DNA of 64,000 bases from Papaver somniferum (taxonomy: Eukaryota > Streptophyta > Magnoliopsida > Ranunculales > Papaveraceae), in contig NW_020621936.1 of assembly GCF_003573695.1 (NCBI RefSeq), positions 806,001-870,000 of the forward strand. The letters run 5' to 3'. Below are positions 12,492 through 23,227 of this stretch, one piece after another. The notes beneath the pieces are model-generated. The model was not told the DNA's origin. It did not search any database and was given only the letters and a program-made list of their open reading frames with translations. Position 1 is the stretch's first letter; every line of letters begins with the position of its first letter. The position numbers and the translations under genes were made by a program.

Positions 12492-13222
12492 TGTAGTGGC
12501 AAATAACTGGCGAGTGTACGTGACATGATCTCGGACGGCGACCAACCAGAGACGGAGCAGAGTGAAGCACTGAATCATCCTCTATAACACTGGCACAAAA
12601 AAAGAGATATCTACCAAGCGTGTGTGGGACGAGCACGTGTAAAGTGGAGAATCAGATGTTATGGGGAGATGAGCATCGGGAATCAAGGCATTAAATACAC
12701 TGATAGGACAGGTGTAAAGGGCAGAAAAATCTAGTCAAAGTGGAGGCCAGGAACTAAGGATAACTTATTCAGGTCGGGAGGAATGGCGATGTCGGGTCGA
12801 AGAATACTAGACCGTCAATATCGGGAAGAAACATATCGGGAAGTATGATCATCGGGGTGATGCAAGACCAGGCGATAAGTATCGGAGAAGACATTACCAA
12901 TCACCCGACAGGACCATCGAAGCAGATAGAATGTGGCTTACACTGTAACTTCATTGGAACATGTTAGCCTATAAATATAGACCTATTGTGTTGAGAATGG
13001 GGCAAGTAATTTGTAAGTAAGTGAGAGGAGAGATTAAGTATTGTTGAGAGCTTTCTTCCTCGTAAACTTGAGAGAAGTAATAAGATCATCCTTTCACCCC
13101 CGTGGACGTAGGTAATCATGCCGAACCACGTATCTTGTGTTCATATGAGTCTCTTACTTGCTTACCTTATTATCTTTTCATATTGATTGTTGGATGTAGT
13201 TGTATGATTTTCTACACCTACA
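12492..13222 (+). repeat. 5' LTR of a Tat-type Ty3/gypsy element
   Basis: It starts TGTAG (12492) and ends CTACA (13218-13222), matching inverted termini. A TATA box reads CCTATAAATATAG near 12969-12981. Downstream, the block CCCGTGGACGTAGG..CATGCCGAACCACGTA (13100-13131) is the R-U5 signature I know from plant Tat LTRs. A PBS-like TTGCGCCCACTAAGGGG follows. No 3' partner is in the window because the element is truncated, so the start is less certain than the end. Confidence 0.65.
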
Positions 13223-14324
13223 TTCTTGCGCCCACTAAGGGGACCGAGTAACATCTTTGGATACCTTGAAAAACGATCAAAAAAGTAGAATCTAAAGCTC
13301 CTAATCATCTATGATGTTAGTTGAAGCTAAAAGGTGAACTCTTGTAGTTAGTTTTAAAGATTATGTTTGTAGACACGTTACATATTTCTAACCATGAGTT
13401 TGCTGAACTCATGGGTTTGTTTTATTATATTTGAAAAATCATTGTTTCTATTTCTTTTAAAACTTAGGTTGTTTCGATTTCGGGCTTTGAGTTCATGATA
13501 AAATTGCAAGAAAGTGTCGTTTCTTTAGGTTTCTTTCGCTAAGTGAGTTGTTAGTTAGATTCACAAGCTCCCAAAATAACATCTATGATGTTTGGTTGAA
13601 GCTGTAGGAAACTTCATCTCGCCGGCTAACAGAGAACTATGAGGGTTTACGTTTCAAGTTAAAATCTTCAAAATCTGAGAAAGCGACGTTGTCGGATCAT
13701 ACCATCGTCGGTAAATCGGCTCAAAATCATTGAGTTAGGTTGCTGAGGTTGATACCTACTGTGTTTCCTTAAAGCGTTTTGGTAAAAGTTCTTTTTCTTT
13801 TCCCTGTAATTTTTTGAGAGTGTGGAGTCGAATGGAAAACCAAAAGAGTCCCAAGGTAAGATTATCCTTGATGAATTTTGAGGAAACCATAGAGAAAGGC
13901 GAATCGTATTCAGTTCACGCCTTAATCACAATGTATGAGTGGTGATTCCGTCAAGTTTCAATGAAGGAAGTCACCACATCAAAATTCGACTAAAGTTACT
14001 TTTCCGACCACCCGTACGACTGAGTAATGATACCTGGTAGAAGGAATGTTGAGACAAATAATGATTAATGCATAGGGAAAGTACTGATAGTGACGTAGCA
14101 GTAACCTATTTCACAAAAAATATCATAGTAGTCAAACAAACTAATTTCCTGAGTTCAGCGTGACAAAAGTAGGAGAATCGTACTTATGTCTGAGTACTTT
14201 CGAACTGACAAAACTTTTTTACCGTACTTTCTTTATAAAACGTTTTCAAAAACAGTTCAAAGTGAGGTGTTGTATGTTTGCTGACGTAGGTGAAATTCTT
14301 AGAGGAAAAAGTGGACCCGATCTG
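13223..14324 (+). other. PBS and leader of the Tat-type element
   Basis: The segment from 13226 resembles the TTGGCGCCCACCGTGGGG PBS region of Tat elements, with changes. The rest, up to the presumed gag start at 14325, has no supported ORF. It belongs to the element that carries the gag and pol remains at 26940-30308. Confidence 0.55.
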
Positions 14325-14470
14325 ATGGCCAGTACTTCGGGGACTGGCAGGATTATAAGGAATCGAACAGTAGCGGGAACCAGCATGCAAAAGGGAATTA
14401 CAGACTCGCGACAGGAGAGTAGCCATCGACCACGACCCGAGGAAAATCGAGTGCCAACTGGGGGAATGGC
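14325..14470 (+). pseudogene. N-terminal gag fragment of the Tat element, cut by an insertion
   Basis: The frame opened at 14325 (possibly further upstream, at 14274 or 14160) reads through 14470, where the LTR of the nested copia-like composite begins. The same frame continues after the composite at 26940. The last five bases, ATGGC (14466-14470), are repeated at 26940-26944 as the target duplication. The protein is a charged gag N-terminus with no domain that I can name. Confidence 0.65.
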
Positions 14471-15432
14471 TGTTAGAGCATAGCTCAGTCAACCTCGCAT
14501 GCGTTTCTGTCTCAAGCATGTTTGTCAATGTTATTGATCAAAACTATGAGTCTTGATTTCTAGCCTACATAGCTAAGTCTCGGACTAGGATAGAAAAGTG
14601 TAGTTGAGATCAAGGACTTCATGGCGACTCATCGTACAACGACGAAGATCTATACAAGGAACCGTGGAACTTCATCAACAAAAAGGTATGTCGAGACTTG
14701 AACTTATCTATCACTCAAAAGTCTATCTCTTGTATCTCCTACTTCTTATGAGACAAAAGTCGTATGCTATATAGACTAGATCATACACATTTGACATTTC
14801 GAGCTGAGCATTTATTGCTTATCTTTTATCTCGAAATCATGTGTTGGTAAAGCGTTTCGCTTTGATCAAATTTATCTTCACCTAATGACGAAAGTCATGA
14901 AAAGTTTCAATCACTTTGAAAATTGCTCTGACGTGAATCGGTCTGTGAATAACGGCTACATAGCGTCCTATGAGAATGTCTCAATGATTGAAATGAGAGT
15001 TTAGATTACATAACCATGTATTCTTTGAACCGAATTTATAAAACTTTGTTGATCAACAGAAATCGGGAGGATTGTGGAATTGGCTTGCCAAGTCCGCGAA
15101 CTGTCGGAAGTTCTCGACCGAGAATTTCTGCTGGATTTTCCAAAACTCGTTTGTGTGCTAAGTCCGCGAACTGGCGAAAGTTCTCTTTCTGAGAATTTCT
15201 GCTGAGTTTGGAAAACTCAACCGATTAACTTAAGTCCGCGAACTTGTATGTGAACTTAAGAGGTTATGATCTAAAGATGTGCTTTGAACATGAAACATTA
15301 AATTACTAAGGAATGCTTTATGCAAACCGTGGCTATAATGTTCATGAGCCGATTCAATCGAATCGAATCATCTTTGTTTCAATTGTGTCTTGTGTAGTTA
15401 CATAAGATCTCATAGCAATTGAACAACTCTTT

Positions 15433-15463
15433 AACTAGTTCATTTGAGTCAATTGAACTAGTT
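15433..15463 (+). repeat. Perfect 10-bp inverted repeat in U3
   Basis: AACTAGTTCA (15433-15442) pairs with TGAACTAGTT (15454-15463) across an 11-base spacer. It lies about 250 bp upstream of the TATA box and is present in all three LTRs. It could be a transcription-factor site pair or a foldback. Confidence 0.8.
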
Positions 15464-15716
15464 ATGGTGAAGAAGAACAAGGTTAATATGAAATGCTCAT
15501 ATGGTTGACCTTTTTGGGTTACTGTGTTGAACCAACATACACGTACACGTTTGGGCATGGTTTTCACAAACCCAGTAAATGTTTACCAAAATGTGTGTGA
15601 CAAGCTAGGTTTTTCGATGTAACGGTGAGAAATATTAGCTTGAATCTAAATCAGGATTTCATCTAACGGTGAATAAGGATTTCTTTGTACCTAAGACAAA
15701 ACCCTGATTTGAAGGC

Positions 15717-15725
15717 TATATAAAG
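15717..15725 (+). promoter_or_regulatory. TATA box of LTR1
   Basis: TATATAAAG follows GAAGGC. Identical boxes occur at 22326-22334 (LTR2) and 25792-25800 (LTR3). Transcription should begin about 30 bp downstream. Confidence 0.8.
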
Positions 15726-15801
15726 GAGACATCTAGCATTGTGCAAAACTAATCCACACACGTTTGTGTGCTACTAGTGCGCCCGCTAGAGTCGATCTCC
15801 T

Positions 15802-15836
15802 TTAACCTTTGATTTTCTTCTCTAAAATCAGGTTAA
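15802..15836 (+). other. R-region hairpin of LTR1
   Basis: TTAACC (15802-15807) pairs with GGTTAA (15831-15836), and TGATTTT (15810-15816) with AAAATCA (15824-15830), leaving a 2-base bulge and a 7-base loop. It lies about 80 nt after the TATA box, so it is in the transcribed leader. It is conserved in LTR2 and LTR3. Confidence 0.65.
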
Positions 15837-16851
15837 CGACTTAAAGACTTCATTGGGATTGTGAAGCCAGACCGATACTACTTTTATTGTAGTTGTGTGA
15901 TCTGATCTTGCATATTCTACCGTACGAGTACAATCGATTGATTGGATTGAGATCGTGGGATTTCTCCGATAGGCAAGATAAAGAAGTCACAAACATCTTA
16001 GTCTTACTGTTTGTGATTCCTCGACAATCCGCTTGTGTAGTCAGGAAGGATTGTAGAGAGGTGATTGATTAATCTAGGATGTTCTTCGGGAATATAAGAC
16101 CGGATTATCAATTGGTTCCTGTTCACCTTGATTTTATATCTTAAGATGGAACAAAACCTAGGGTTTATATGTGGGAGACAGATTTATCCTTTGATAGACT
16201 TTTCTGTGTGAGACAGATCTGTTTATTATCAAGTTTGTGATTTTGGGTTGCAAAAACTCTTGGTTGTGGGTGAGATCATCTAAGGGAATCAAGTGCGTAG
16301 TATCCTGCTGGGATCAGAGGCGTAGGAGTACAACTGTACCTTGGATCGTGGGAGACTGATTGGGGTTCAACTATAGTCCAATCCGAAGTTAGCTTGGAGT
16401 AGGCTAGTGTCTGTAGCGGCTTAATACAGTGTGTATTCAATCTGGACTAGGTCCCGGGGTTTTTCTGCATTTGCGGTTTCCTCGTTAACAAAACTTCTGG
16501 TGTCTGTGTTATTTCTTTTCCGCATTATATTTTATATAATTGAAATAATACATGTTGTGCGTTAAGATCATCAATTGGAAATCCAACCTTTGGTTGTTGA
16601 TTGATATTGATTGATCCTTGGATATTGGTCTTTGGTACCGTCCAATTTATTCCTTGTGTTTTATTAAAGACTCGCTATTATTTTATCTTAAGTAAATCCA
16701 AACAAGTGAGAGATATTGACTCCTTGAGATACTTTAATCTAGATTGAGTCTGACTGTCTAGTTGATTCTCTAGCAAAGTATTTCGGAGATAGTTCATACA
16801 AATTGCTAAGAGAAATATTGGGTGGTGTTGTTAGACCCTCGCTTTTTCAAT

Positions 16852-16863
16852 TGGTATTAGAGC
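16852..16863 (+). other. Primer binding site, tRNA-iMet type
   Basis: TGGTATTAGAGC differs by one base from TGGTATCAGAGC, the complement of the plant initiator tRNA-Met 3' end used by most copia elements. It lies two bases after the LTR end. Confidence 0.85.
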
Positions 16864-16913
16864 TGGCAAACACGTTAAAGACCTTATAAGTCTGTGTTTG
16901 TAGCGATCTGATT

Positions 16914-18404
16914 ATGGACAAGTCTATCTCTAATAACGTACCAATTCAGAAACTACCAGATGATTCTAAAAGCTTGGATTCACCTGAGAGAACTGCCACA
17001 TCTAAGTCAATATCTAAACATTCTCTTGATGTAAAAACTGTTGATTGGGAAACTCTCCTAGAAGAACAGTTAGATGAACTTTCTGATGAAGGTGATTCAG
17101 ATATTGATAGAGATGTTGATAAGGAAGTCTCAGAGTATGTTAAGTTTTTGGATTCGTGGAATATGAAGAAGATTACAACTTCTCATGTCACACCTCTTCT
17201 GACTCCTCTCTGTCGAGAAAACAAGAAATTGAGAAGATGTTACACATGTGTTTATTTTTCGAATCGTTCTACCGAATCGATCCTCAAGGATTCTGAGGAA
17301 AACCTACGTATGAAGTCACTTGAATGTGATAATCTTTATCAAAAGTACTTTTTGTTGGAAGAGAAACTTGCAGAATCTGAAGCAAGGTTTAACTCTCAAC
17401 AAATTAGTTTTGATGACAGAAAAAGTGCTTGTCTCGTTCGAGAAAAACGCCTTGAGGCTGATTTAGCTGTTGCTCTTGATAAAGTCAAGATGTTGGAAGG
17501 TGACTTGAAAAAGTTCAATACTAGTTCAAGCAAATTAACCACTATGTTAGGAGCAAGTAAAAATCATCGTGATATACGAGGATTAGGCTATAAGGGAATA
17601 GATGCTCCAAGTATTAGCAAAGAGGTAAAATTTGTCAAGGCTAGTGATACTTCTCAACAAAAGGTTTCCACTGATGGCAAAAGTGAAATACCTTCACCGG
17701 CAGTTAAGGTTCGAAAGAACAAAGTATATCAACCTTCAAAGTCAGCACATACAGATCGAGGTAAGAACATTCCTTATGTTTGCCACTATTGCGGAAATAA
17801 AGGTTACCTGGAAAGGAGATGTCTTTTCCGTATAAAGAATGAGAAACTTCATGATGTTCTTGTTTGGGCATCACAAGAAGTTGTGAAACCAAGATCATAC
17901 GTTAAGACTAATCCTCTTAACTTTACAGGTTGTAACTGTCCAACCCTTAGGCAAAGGAATCAGTGCTGTGATAAGCCTAGATTTGCCTATAAACGTCATA
18001 CGAATCCTTTTCACAATCATAATGGTTATCAAAAGGATAACTTCGTAAAGAAGAAGACAAGATCTGATGCTCCCAATTGGAGAAAAACTAACTTGCAAAA
18101 GAATAGTCAATCCAATTCTCTTCCGGAAAATCTTGAAGAGAGTAATGGGAAGAAGGTTTCGGTCGTTCCTAAACGCACTCAAAAGTGGATACCAAAGAAA
18201 TTCAATGATGTTTTGAGTGTGAAAAGGAATGATCTCCTAGAAAGTTCCATGACTATGGAGAAAGCAGTATCCATGATGCTGGAACTTAAAGAGTTCTTTG
18301 GGAATATGAATTTTGATGTCAAAGGTTCTAAAAGCGATCTCTTTCATGATAATACAAAGATCACTTGTGGTGAGCAAGACTTTGTTCACTCCAACGCAAC
18401 TTGA
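16914..18404 (+). CDS. SIRE-like gag C-terminal protein (nucleocapsid part), no pol
   Basis: A 496-codon ORF starts 64 bp after the LTR. Residues about 120-205 are a charged coiled coil. The segment around GDLKKFNTSSSKL and RGLGYKG matches the C-terminal half of gag in SIRE/Maximus copia elements (family knowledge). The zinc knuckle at 17781-17822 reads C290-x2-C293...C303 but has Tyr where the CCHC histidine belongs, so it is probably impaired. A WIPKKFND-like segment near the end is also typical. The N-terminal capsid domain (UBN2/DUF4219) is absent, and no protease, integrase or RT follows in the next 2.7 kb. The element is therefore non-autonomous. The ORF is open throughout, so it is young or has been constrained. 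Confidence 0.8.
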   Translation: MDKSISNNVPIQKLPDDSKSLDSPERTATSKSISKHSLDVKTVDWETLLEEQLDELSDEGDSDIDRDVDKEVSEYVKFLDSWNMKKITTSHVTPLLTPLCRENKKLRRCYTCVYFSNRSTESILKDSEENLRMKSLECDNLYQKYFLLEEKLAESEARFNSQQISFDDRKSACLVREKRLEADLAVALDKVKMLEGDLKKFNTSSSKLTTMLGASKNHRDIRGLGYKGIDAPSISKEVKFVKASDTSQQKVSTDGKSEIPSPAVKVRKNKVYQPSKSAHTDRGKNIPYVCHYCGNKGYLERRCLFRIKNEKLHDVLVWASQEVVKPRSYVKTNPLNFTGCNCPTLRQRNQCCDKPRFAYKRHTNPFHNHNGYQKDNFVKKKTRSDAPNWRKTNLQKNSQSNSLPENLEESNGKKVSVVPKRTQKWIPKKFNDVLSVKRNDLLESSMTMEKAVSMMLELKEFFGNMNFDVKGSKSDLFHDNTKITCGEQDFVHSNAT

Positions 18405-18799
18405 TTGTGTTGGAAGTGCATCCTCACCAAGGAATGCCCTTCTTTGTATACGGTGAGGGAAGCACAAGAATTGGGGCACATAGATTATGTTCGGTATATA
18501 AGGCGGTAGAATTCGATTGGATTCATCTAAAAATGTATGTCTATAAACTTGAGCAGGACTTGTACTTTTATTTGCTTAGAATACTTATAATAATCTTGCT
18601 TATCGTTCATTTCTACCTAACTTGATCTGTTTTTAAGGTTCTTAAATGTTTAGGTTTGAAAATAATAGTTCGGGATGTTTGGACTACATGGTACACATAC
18701 CAAGTATGCATAACAACATTCAAAATCAAAATCCAGGGGTTTAAGTTCGCAAACCCGTATGCATACTTGACGTCGATATTCGGTAAACTTGTCTTGGCC

Positions 18800-19128
18800 G
18801 TAACTTCTTCGTCCGAACTCGGATTTACCTCATTCTTTTTGCATTATCTTCCTTATTGAATTTCCTTCAAAATGGAGATGAGAATTGTTGAATTTGGATG
18901 AGTTAATATTGGTCCTTGTCCTGTCTCTTGTTTTTTAGTGTTTGCTCCGTAACTTCTTGGACGTAACTTCTTCGTCCGTAACTTCTTCGTCCGAACTCGG
19001 ATTTACCTCATTCTTTTCGCATTCTCTTCCTTATTGAATTTCCTTCAAAATGGATATGAGAATTGTTGACTTTGGATGAGTTAATATTGGTCCTTGTCCT
19101 GTCTCTTGTTTTTTAGTGTTTGCTCCGT
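18800..19128 (+). repeat. Tandem pair, 151-bp copies with 178-bp period
   Basis: Copies 18800-18950 and 18978-19128 both run from GTAACTTCTTCGTCCGAACT to GTGTTTGCTCCGT with few differences. The 27-bp spacer itself repeats GTAACTTCTTCGTCC. The duplication is recent relative to the other repeats in the region. Confidence 0.9.
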
Positions 19129-19778
19129 TTCGTTGCACTTGTTCTATTCTCTTGGACTTGGGCACTGGGATTCTTGGAGAAATCCTATTATAATATATTT
19201 TGTGGCTGTTACAAGAGTTATGTTGGTGAATCACAAAGAAGGAAGTTCGAGAATGGGTAGTAGTTCACATTGCTATATATTCTTGAGAGTTCACAATCAT
19301 CTCATGTGAACTATGGTGCATAGTTTTCAATGACTTTGTATGTTCTTCTTTGTTTAGGAAATCTTTTTATACGCTTTTGGTAACCACTCTTGGTATAAAT
19401 CCGTGCGAAAAAAATTGATTCTACCTTCTAAGGGCAAAGATTGTTATTGCAGTATTAATCTTTATGATTTTGTGATATTGCAATTTGTTTATGGGATATG
19501 TATTGTTTACATCCGTGAACTTGAAGGTCCCATATTTCGGTCAAAAGTAAAGTCGTTCATGAATTAGTATTCGTATTGATGAAAGGACGAATGGACTTTT
19601 GACAATTACAAGTTATGCCTATGCAATCATGTATTTGATGGAAAATAGGATAAAATCTTTTGTTTGACAAGGATAAAGTCTATTATATCGTTATGATGGA
19701 AAATAAAATAGATCCTTGTATGTTATCCACGGTATTGATATTCATTGATCCATCTTTTTATGTTTTACCGTGAAGGCT

Positions 19779-20290
19779 CCATTGAGTGTCTTATGTTGAG
19801 CACGATACAACTAAGTCGATTATTCTTATTGGCTTGTTGGTTATTCCATAAGATGTTATATGTCGAGCATTAGGAACTAAATTAATCAACCAGTTTGGTT
19901 ATTTAGTTTGTACTCCACAAGTTTTCTTTCTTATGTCGAGTACATGTACGGTTAAGGTTGTCATATTCTATGATGAACTTAGTCGGGGTTCCATAAGTTC
20001 TCTTATGTTGAGCCCAAAATAATTAAATTGATTACTTCGGTGATTAGTTTGGTTGTTTGTATTCCAATTAGATTAATTATAGGCTCTCTTTTAATTAATC
20101 TAGTTGAGTTTTCATATATTCCACAAGTTCTTGTGTTGAGTATATGAAAGGATACACTATCATGTTCTTTGGTTAATGTAGTCATATATTCCGTAAGGTT
20201 TTCCTTATGTTGAGTATTTGAACGGTTAAGTTAGTCATCTCCGTATGATTACCTTAGTCATAGCTCCGTGAGTTTACTTATGTTGAGAAC
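19779..20290 (+). repeat. Degenerate tandem repeats with TTATGTTGAG core
   Basis: Copies of a unit with TCC[AG][CT][AG]AG, a short T-rich spacer and TTATGT[TC]GAG occur near 19779, 19843, 19912, 19988, 20118, 20188 and 20261. Spacing is about 65-130 bp. The same array recurs in the second internal part from 23228 to about 23665. Confidence 0.75.
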
Positions 20291-21122
20291 TTTCAATTAA
20301 ATTGATCACTTTTGTGGTTTGATTTAGTTGCGTATTCCAAATGAATTAATCATGGGTTTACTTGTGGTTAATTTGGTTGAGCTTTGGATATAGAAAATCA
20401 TTCCTATGGTTTTTGGTGTCCAATAAAAAATCCTTCTTTTCTTTCGAAATTAAGGCCGCTCTTGTTGTTCTCTCGGGAATGACATCAAATGGGGGAGAGT
20501 TATTTTGAACTTGTGCTTAATGGTAATATCTTGCGGGGAGTGCGGATGTGAAATTTTATAGGGGTTATCTTGTATCTTAAAACTCCTTGATGAATGTTAT
20601 AACTTCGGCTATTAGATTGCATCTAAATTAAGTTGGTATGTATTTTTCTTTTGGTCATGAAATTTCTCTTGTGGAAATTTCATTATGATCCCATTCTTGT
20701 ACCTTTGACAATTTTATTAACAAAAAGGGGGAGAAATATTATAGTTCACACTACAGATACATATGGTTTTCGGATCATTGTGTAAGGGGGAGTGGTTTCC
20801 ATGATCGAGATGGAGTATTGACTAAGGGGAAGTGATACATATCACCATAGTTTTATTGTTAAAGTCGTGATACAATTGGAATTTGATGTTATATAATAAT
20901 ACTATGACACTATATAATAATGATTGAGAATCTCGATTTCTCTCATTGTTATATCTACGGATCTTCAACAACGATGGTGCTAAACTTACAACCTTTGGAA
21001 TCATTGGAGTACTTGGAAGGACGAAGATTTCAAGGAACATTGAAGATTAGACTATGGAATAGGAGCCACTAAAGTTTATCTTTTTTTTATTCCATATGTA
21101 TTAATAGTTTTGTCACTAAAAT

Positions 21123-21138
21123 TGACAAAGGGGGAGAC
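21123..21138 (+). other. Polypurine tract of the composite, first copy
   Basis: GACAAAGGGGGAGAC directly precedes the TGTTAG of LTR2. The second copy, before LTR3, is GACAAAGGGGGAGAT, ending at 24505. It primes plus-strand DNA synthesis by family knowledge. Confidence 0.85.
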
Positions 21139-23217
21139 TGTTAGAGCATAGCTCGGTCAACCTCGCATGCGTTGCTATCTCAAGCATGTTTGTCAATGTT
21201 AGTGATCAAAACTATAAGTCTTGATTTCTAGCCTACATAGCTAAGTCTCGGACTAGGATAGAAAACTGTAGTTGAGCTCAAGGACTTCATGGCGATTCAT
21301 CATACAACGACGAAGATCTATACAAGGAACCGTGGAACTTCATCAATAAAAAGGTATGTGGAGACTTGAACTTATCTATCACTCAAAAGTATATCTCTTC
21401 TATCTCCTACTTCTTATGAGACAAAAGTCGTATGCTATATAGACTAGATCGTACACATTTGATATTTCGAGCTGAGCATTCATTTCTTATCTTTTATCTC
21501 GAAATCGTGTGTTGGTAAAGCGTTTCGCTTTGATCAAGTTTATCTTCACCTAGTGACGAAAGTCATGAAAAGTTTCAATCACTTTGAGAATTGCTCTGAC
21601 GTGAATCGGTCTGTGAATAACGGCTACATAGCATCCTCTGAGAATGTCTCAATGATTGAAATGAGAGTTTAGATTACATAACCATGTATTCCTTGAACCG
21701 AAGTTTTCAAACTTTGTTGATCAAGAGAAATCCGGAGGATTGTGGAATTGGCTTTCCAAGTCCGCGATCTATCGGAAGTTCTCGACCGAGAGTTTCTGCT
21801 GGATTTTCCAAAACTCGTTTGTGTGCTTAGTCCACGAACTCAATCCACGAACTTGTTTGTGAACTTAAGAGGTTATGATCTAAAGATGTGCTTTGAACAT
21901 GAAACATTAAATTACTAAGGAATGCTTTATGCAAACCGTGGCTATAATGTTCATGAGCCGATTCAATCGAATCGAATCATCTTTGTTTCAATTGTGTCTT
22001 GTGTAGTTACATAAGATCTCATAGCAATTGAACAACTCTTTAACTAGTTCATTTGAGTCAATTGAACTAGTTATGGTGAAGAAGAACAAGGTTAATATGA
22101 AATGCTCATATGGTTGACCTTTTTGGGTTACTGTGTTGAACCAACATACACGTACACGTTTGGGCATGGTTTTCACAAACCCAGTAAATGTTTACCAAAA
22201 TGTGTGTGACAAGCTAGGTTTTTCGATGTAACGGTGAGAAATATTAGCTTGAATCTAAATCAGGATTTCATCTAACGGTGAATAAGGATTTCTTTGTACC
22301 TAAGACAAAACCCTGATTTGAAGGCTATATAAAGGAGACATCTAGCATTGTGCAAAACTAATCCACACACGTTTGTGTGCTACTAGTGCGCCCGCTAGAG
22401 TCGATCTCCTTTAACCTTTGATTTTCTTCTCTAAAATCAGGTTAACGACTTAAAGACTTCATTGGGATTGTGAAGCCAGACCGATACTACTTTTATTGTA
22501 GTTGTGTGATCTGATCTTGCATATTCTACCGTACGAGTACAATCGATTGATTGGATTGAGATCGTGGGATTTCTCCGATAGGCAAGATAAAGAAGTCACA
22601 AACATCTTAGTCTTACTGTTTGTGATTCCTCGACAATCCGCTTGTGTAGTCAGGAAGGATTGTAGAGAGGTGATTGATTAATCTAGGATGTTCTTCGGGA
22701 ATATAAGACCGGATTATCAATTGGTTCCTGTTCACCTTGATTTTATATCTTAAGATGGAACAAAACCTAGGGTTTATATGTGGGAGACAGATTTATCCTT
22801 TGATAGACTTTTCTGTGTGAGACAGATCTGTTTATTATCAAGTTTGTGATTTTGGGTTGCAAAAACTCTTGGTTGTGGGTGAGATCATCTAAGGGAATCA
22901 AGTGCGTAGTATCCTGCTGGGATCAGAGGCGTAGGAGTACAACTGTACCTTGGATCGTGGGAGACTGATTGGGGTTCAACTATAGTCCAATCCGAAGTTA
23001 GCTTGGAGTAGGCTAGTGTCTGTAGCGGCTTAATACAGTGTGTATTCAATCTGGACTAGGTCCCGGGGTTTTTCTGCATTTGCGGTTTCCTCGTTAACAA
23101 AACTTCTGGTGTCTGTGTTATTTCTTTTCCGCATTATATTTTATATAATTGAAATAATACATGTTGTGCGTTAAGATCATCAATTGGAAATCCAACCTTT
23201 GGTTGTTGATTGATATT
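21139..23217 (+). repeat. LTR2, interrupted by a sequencing gap
   Basis: It starts TGTTAGAGCATAGC and breaks off at 23217 in the text that corresponds to 16608 of LTR1. The first 700 bp resemble LTR3 more than LTR1, and 21820-21860 has a deletion within the AGTCCGCGAACT repeats. From about 21860 to 23217 I saw no difference from LTR1 (constant offset 6609). Confidence 0.85.
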
Positions 23218-23227
23218 NNNNNNNNNN
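23218..23227. other. Assembly gap (10 N)
   Basis: Ten N separate LTR2 sequence from internal sequence equal to 19857 onward. The 10 N are probably a fixed placeholder and not a measured length. Confidence 0.95.

Larger units (their letters stand above)
14471..16849 (+). repeat. LTR1 (5' LTR) of the copia-like composite
   Basis: 2379 bp, TGTTAG...TTTTTCA. The TATA box is TATATAAAG at 15717-15725. Three AGTCCGCGAACT-type motifs lie at about 15100-15245. An inverted repeat lies at 15433-15463, and a second hairpin at 15802-15836, shortly after the expected transcription start. The tRNA-iMet PBS follows at once. Long LTRs of this size are typical of the SIRE/Maximus lineage. Confidence 0.9.
18405..21122 (+). 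other. Non-coding 3' internal region of the composite
   Basis: No ORF of note follows the gag-like stop. The region holds a 178-bp-period tandem pair (18800-19128) and a run of about seven degenerate units with TCC.TAAG..TTATGTTGAG (19779-20290). It ends in a polypurine tract. Where pol would be expected, there is only this AT-rich sequence. Confidence 0.75.
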
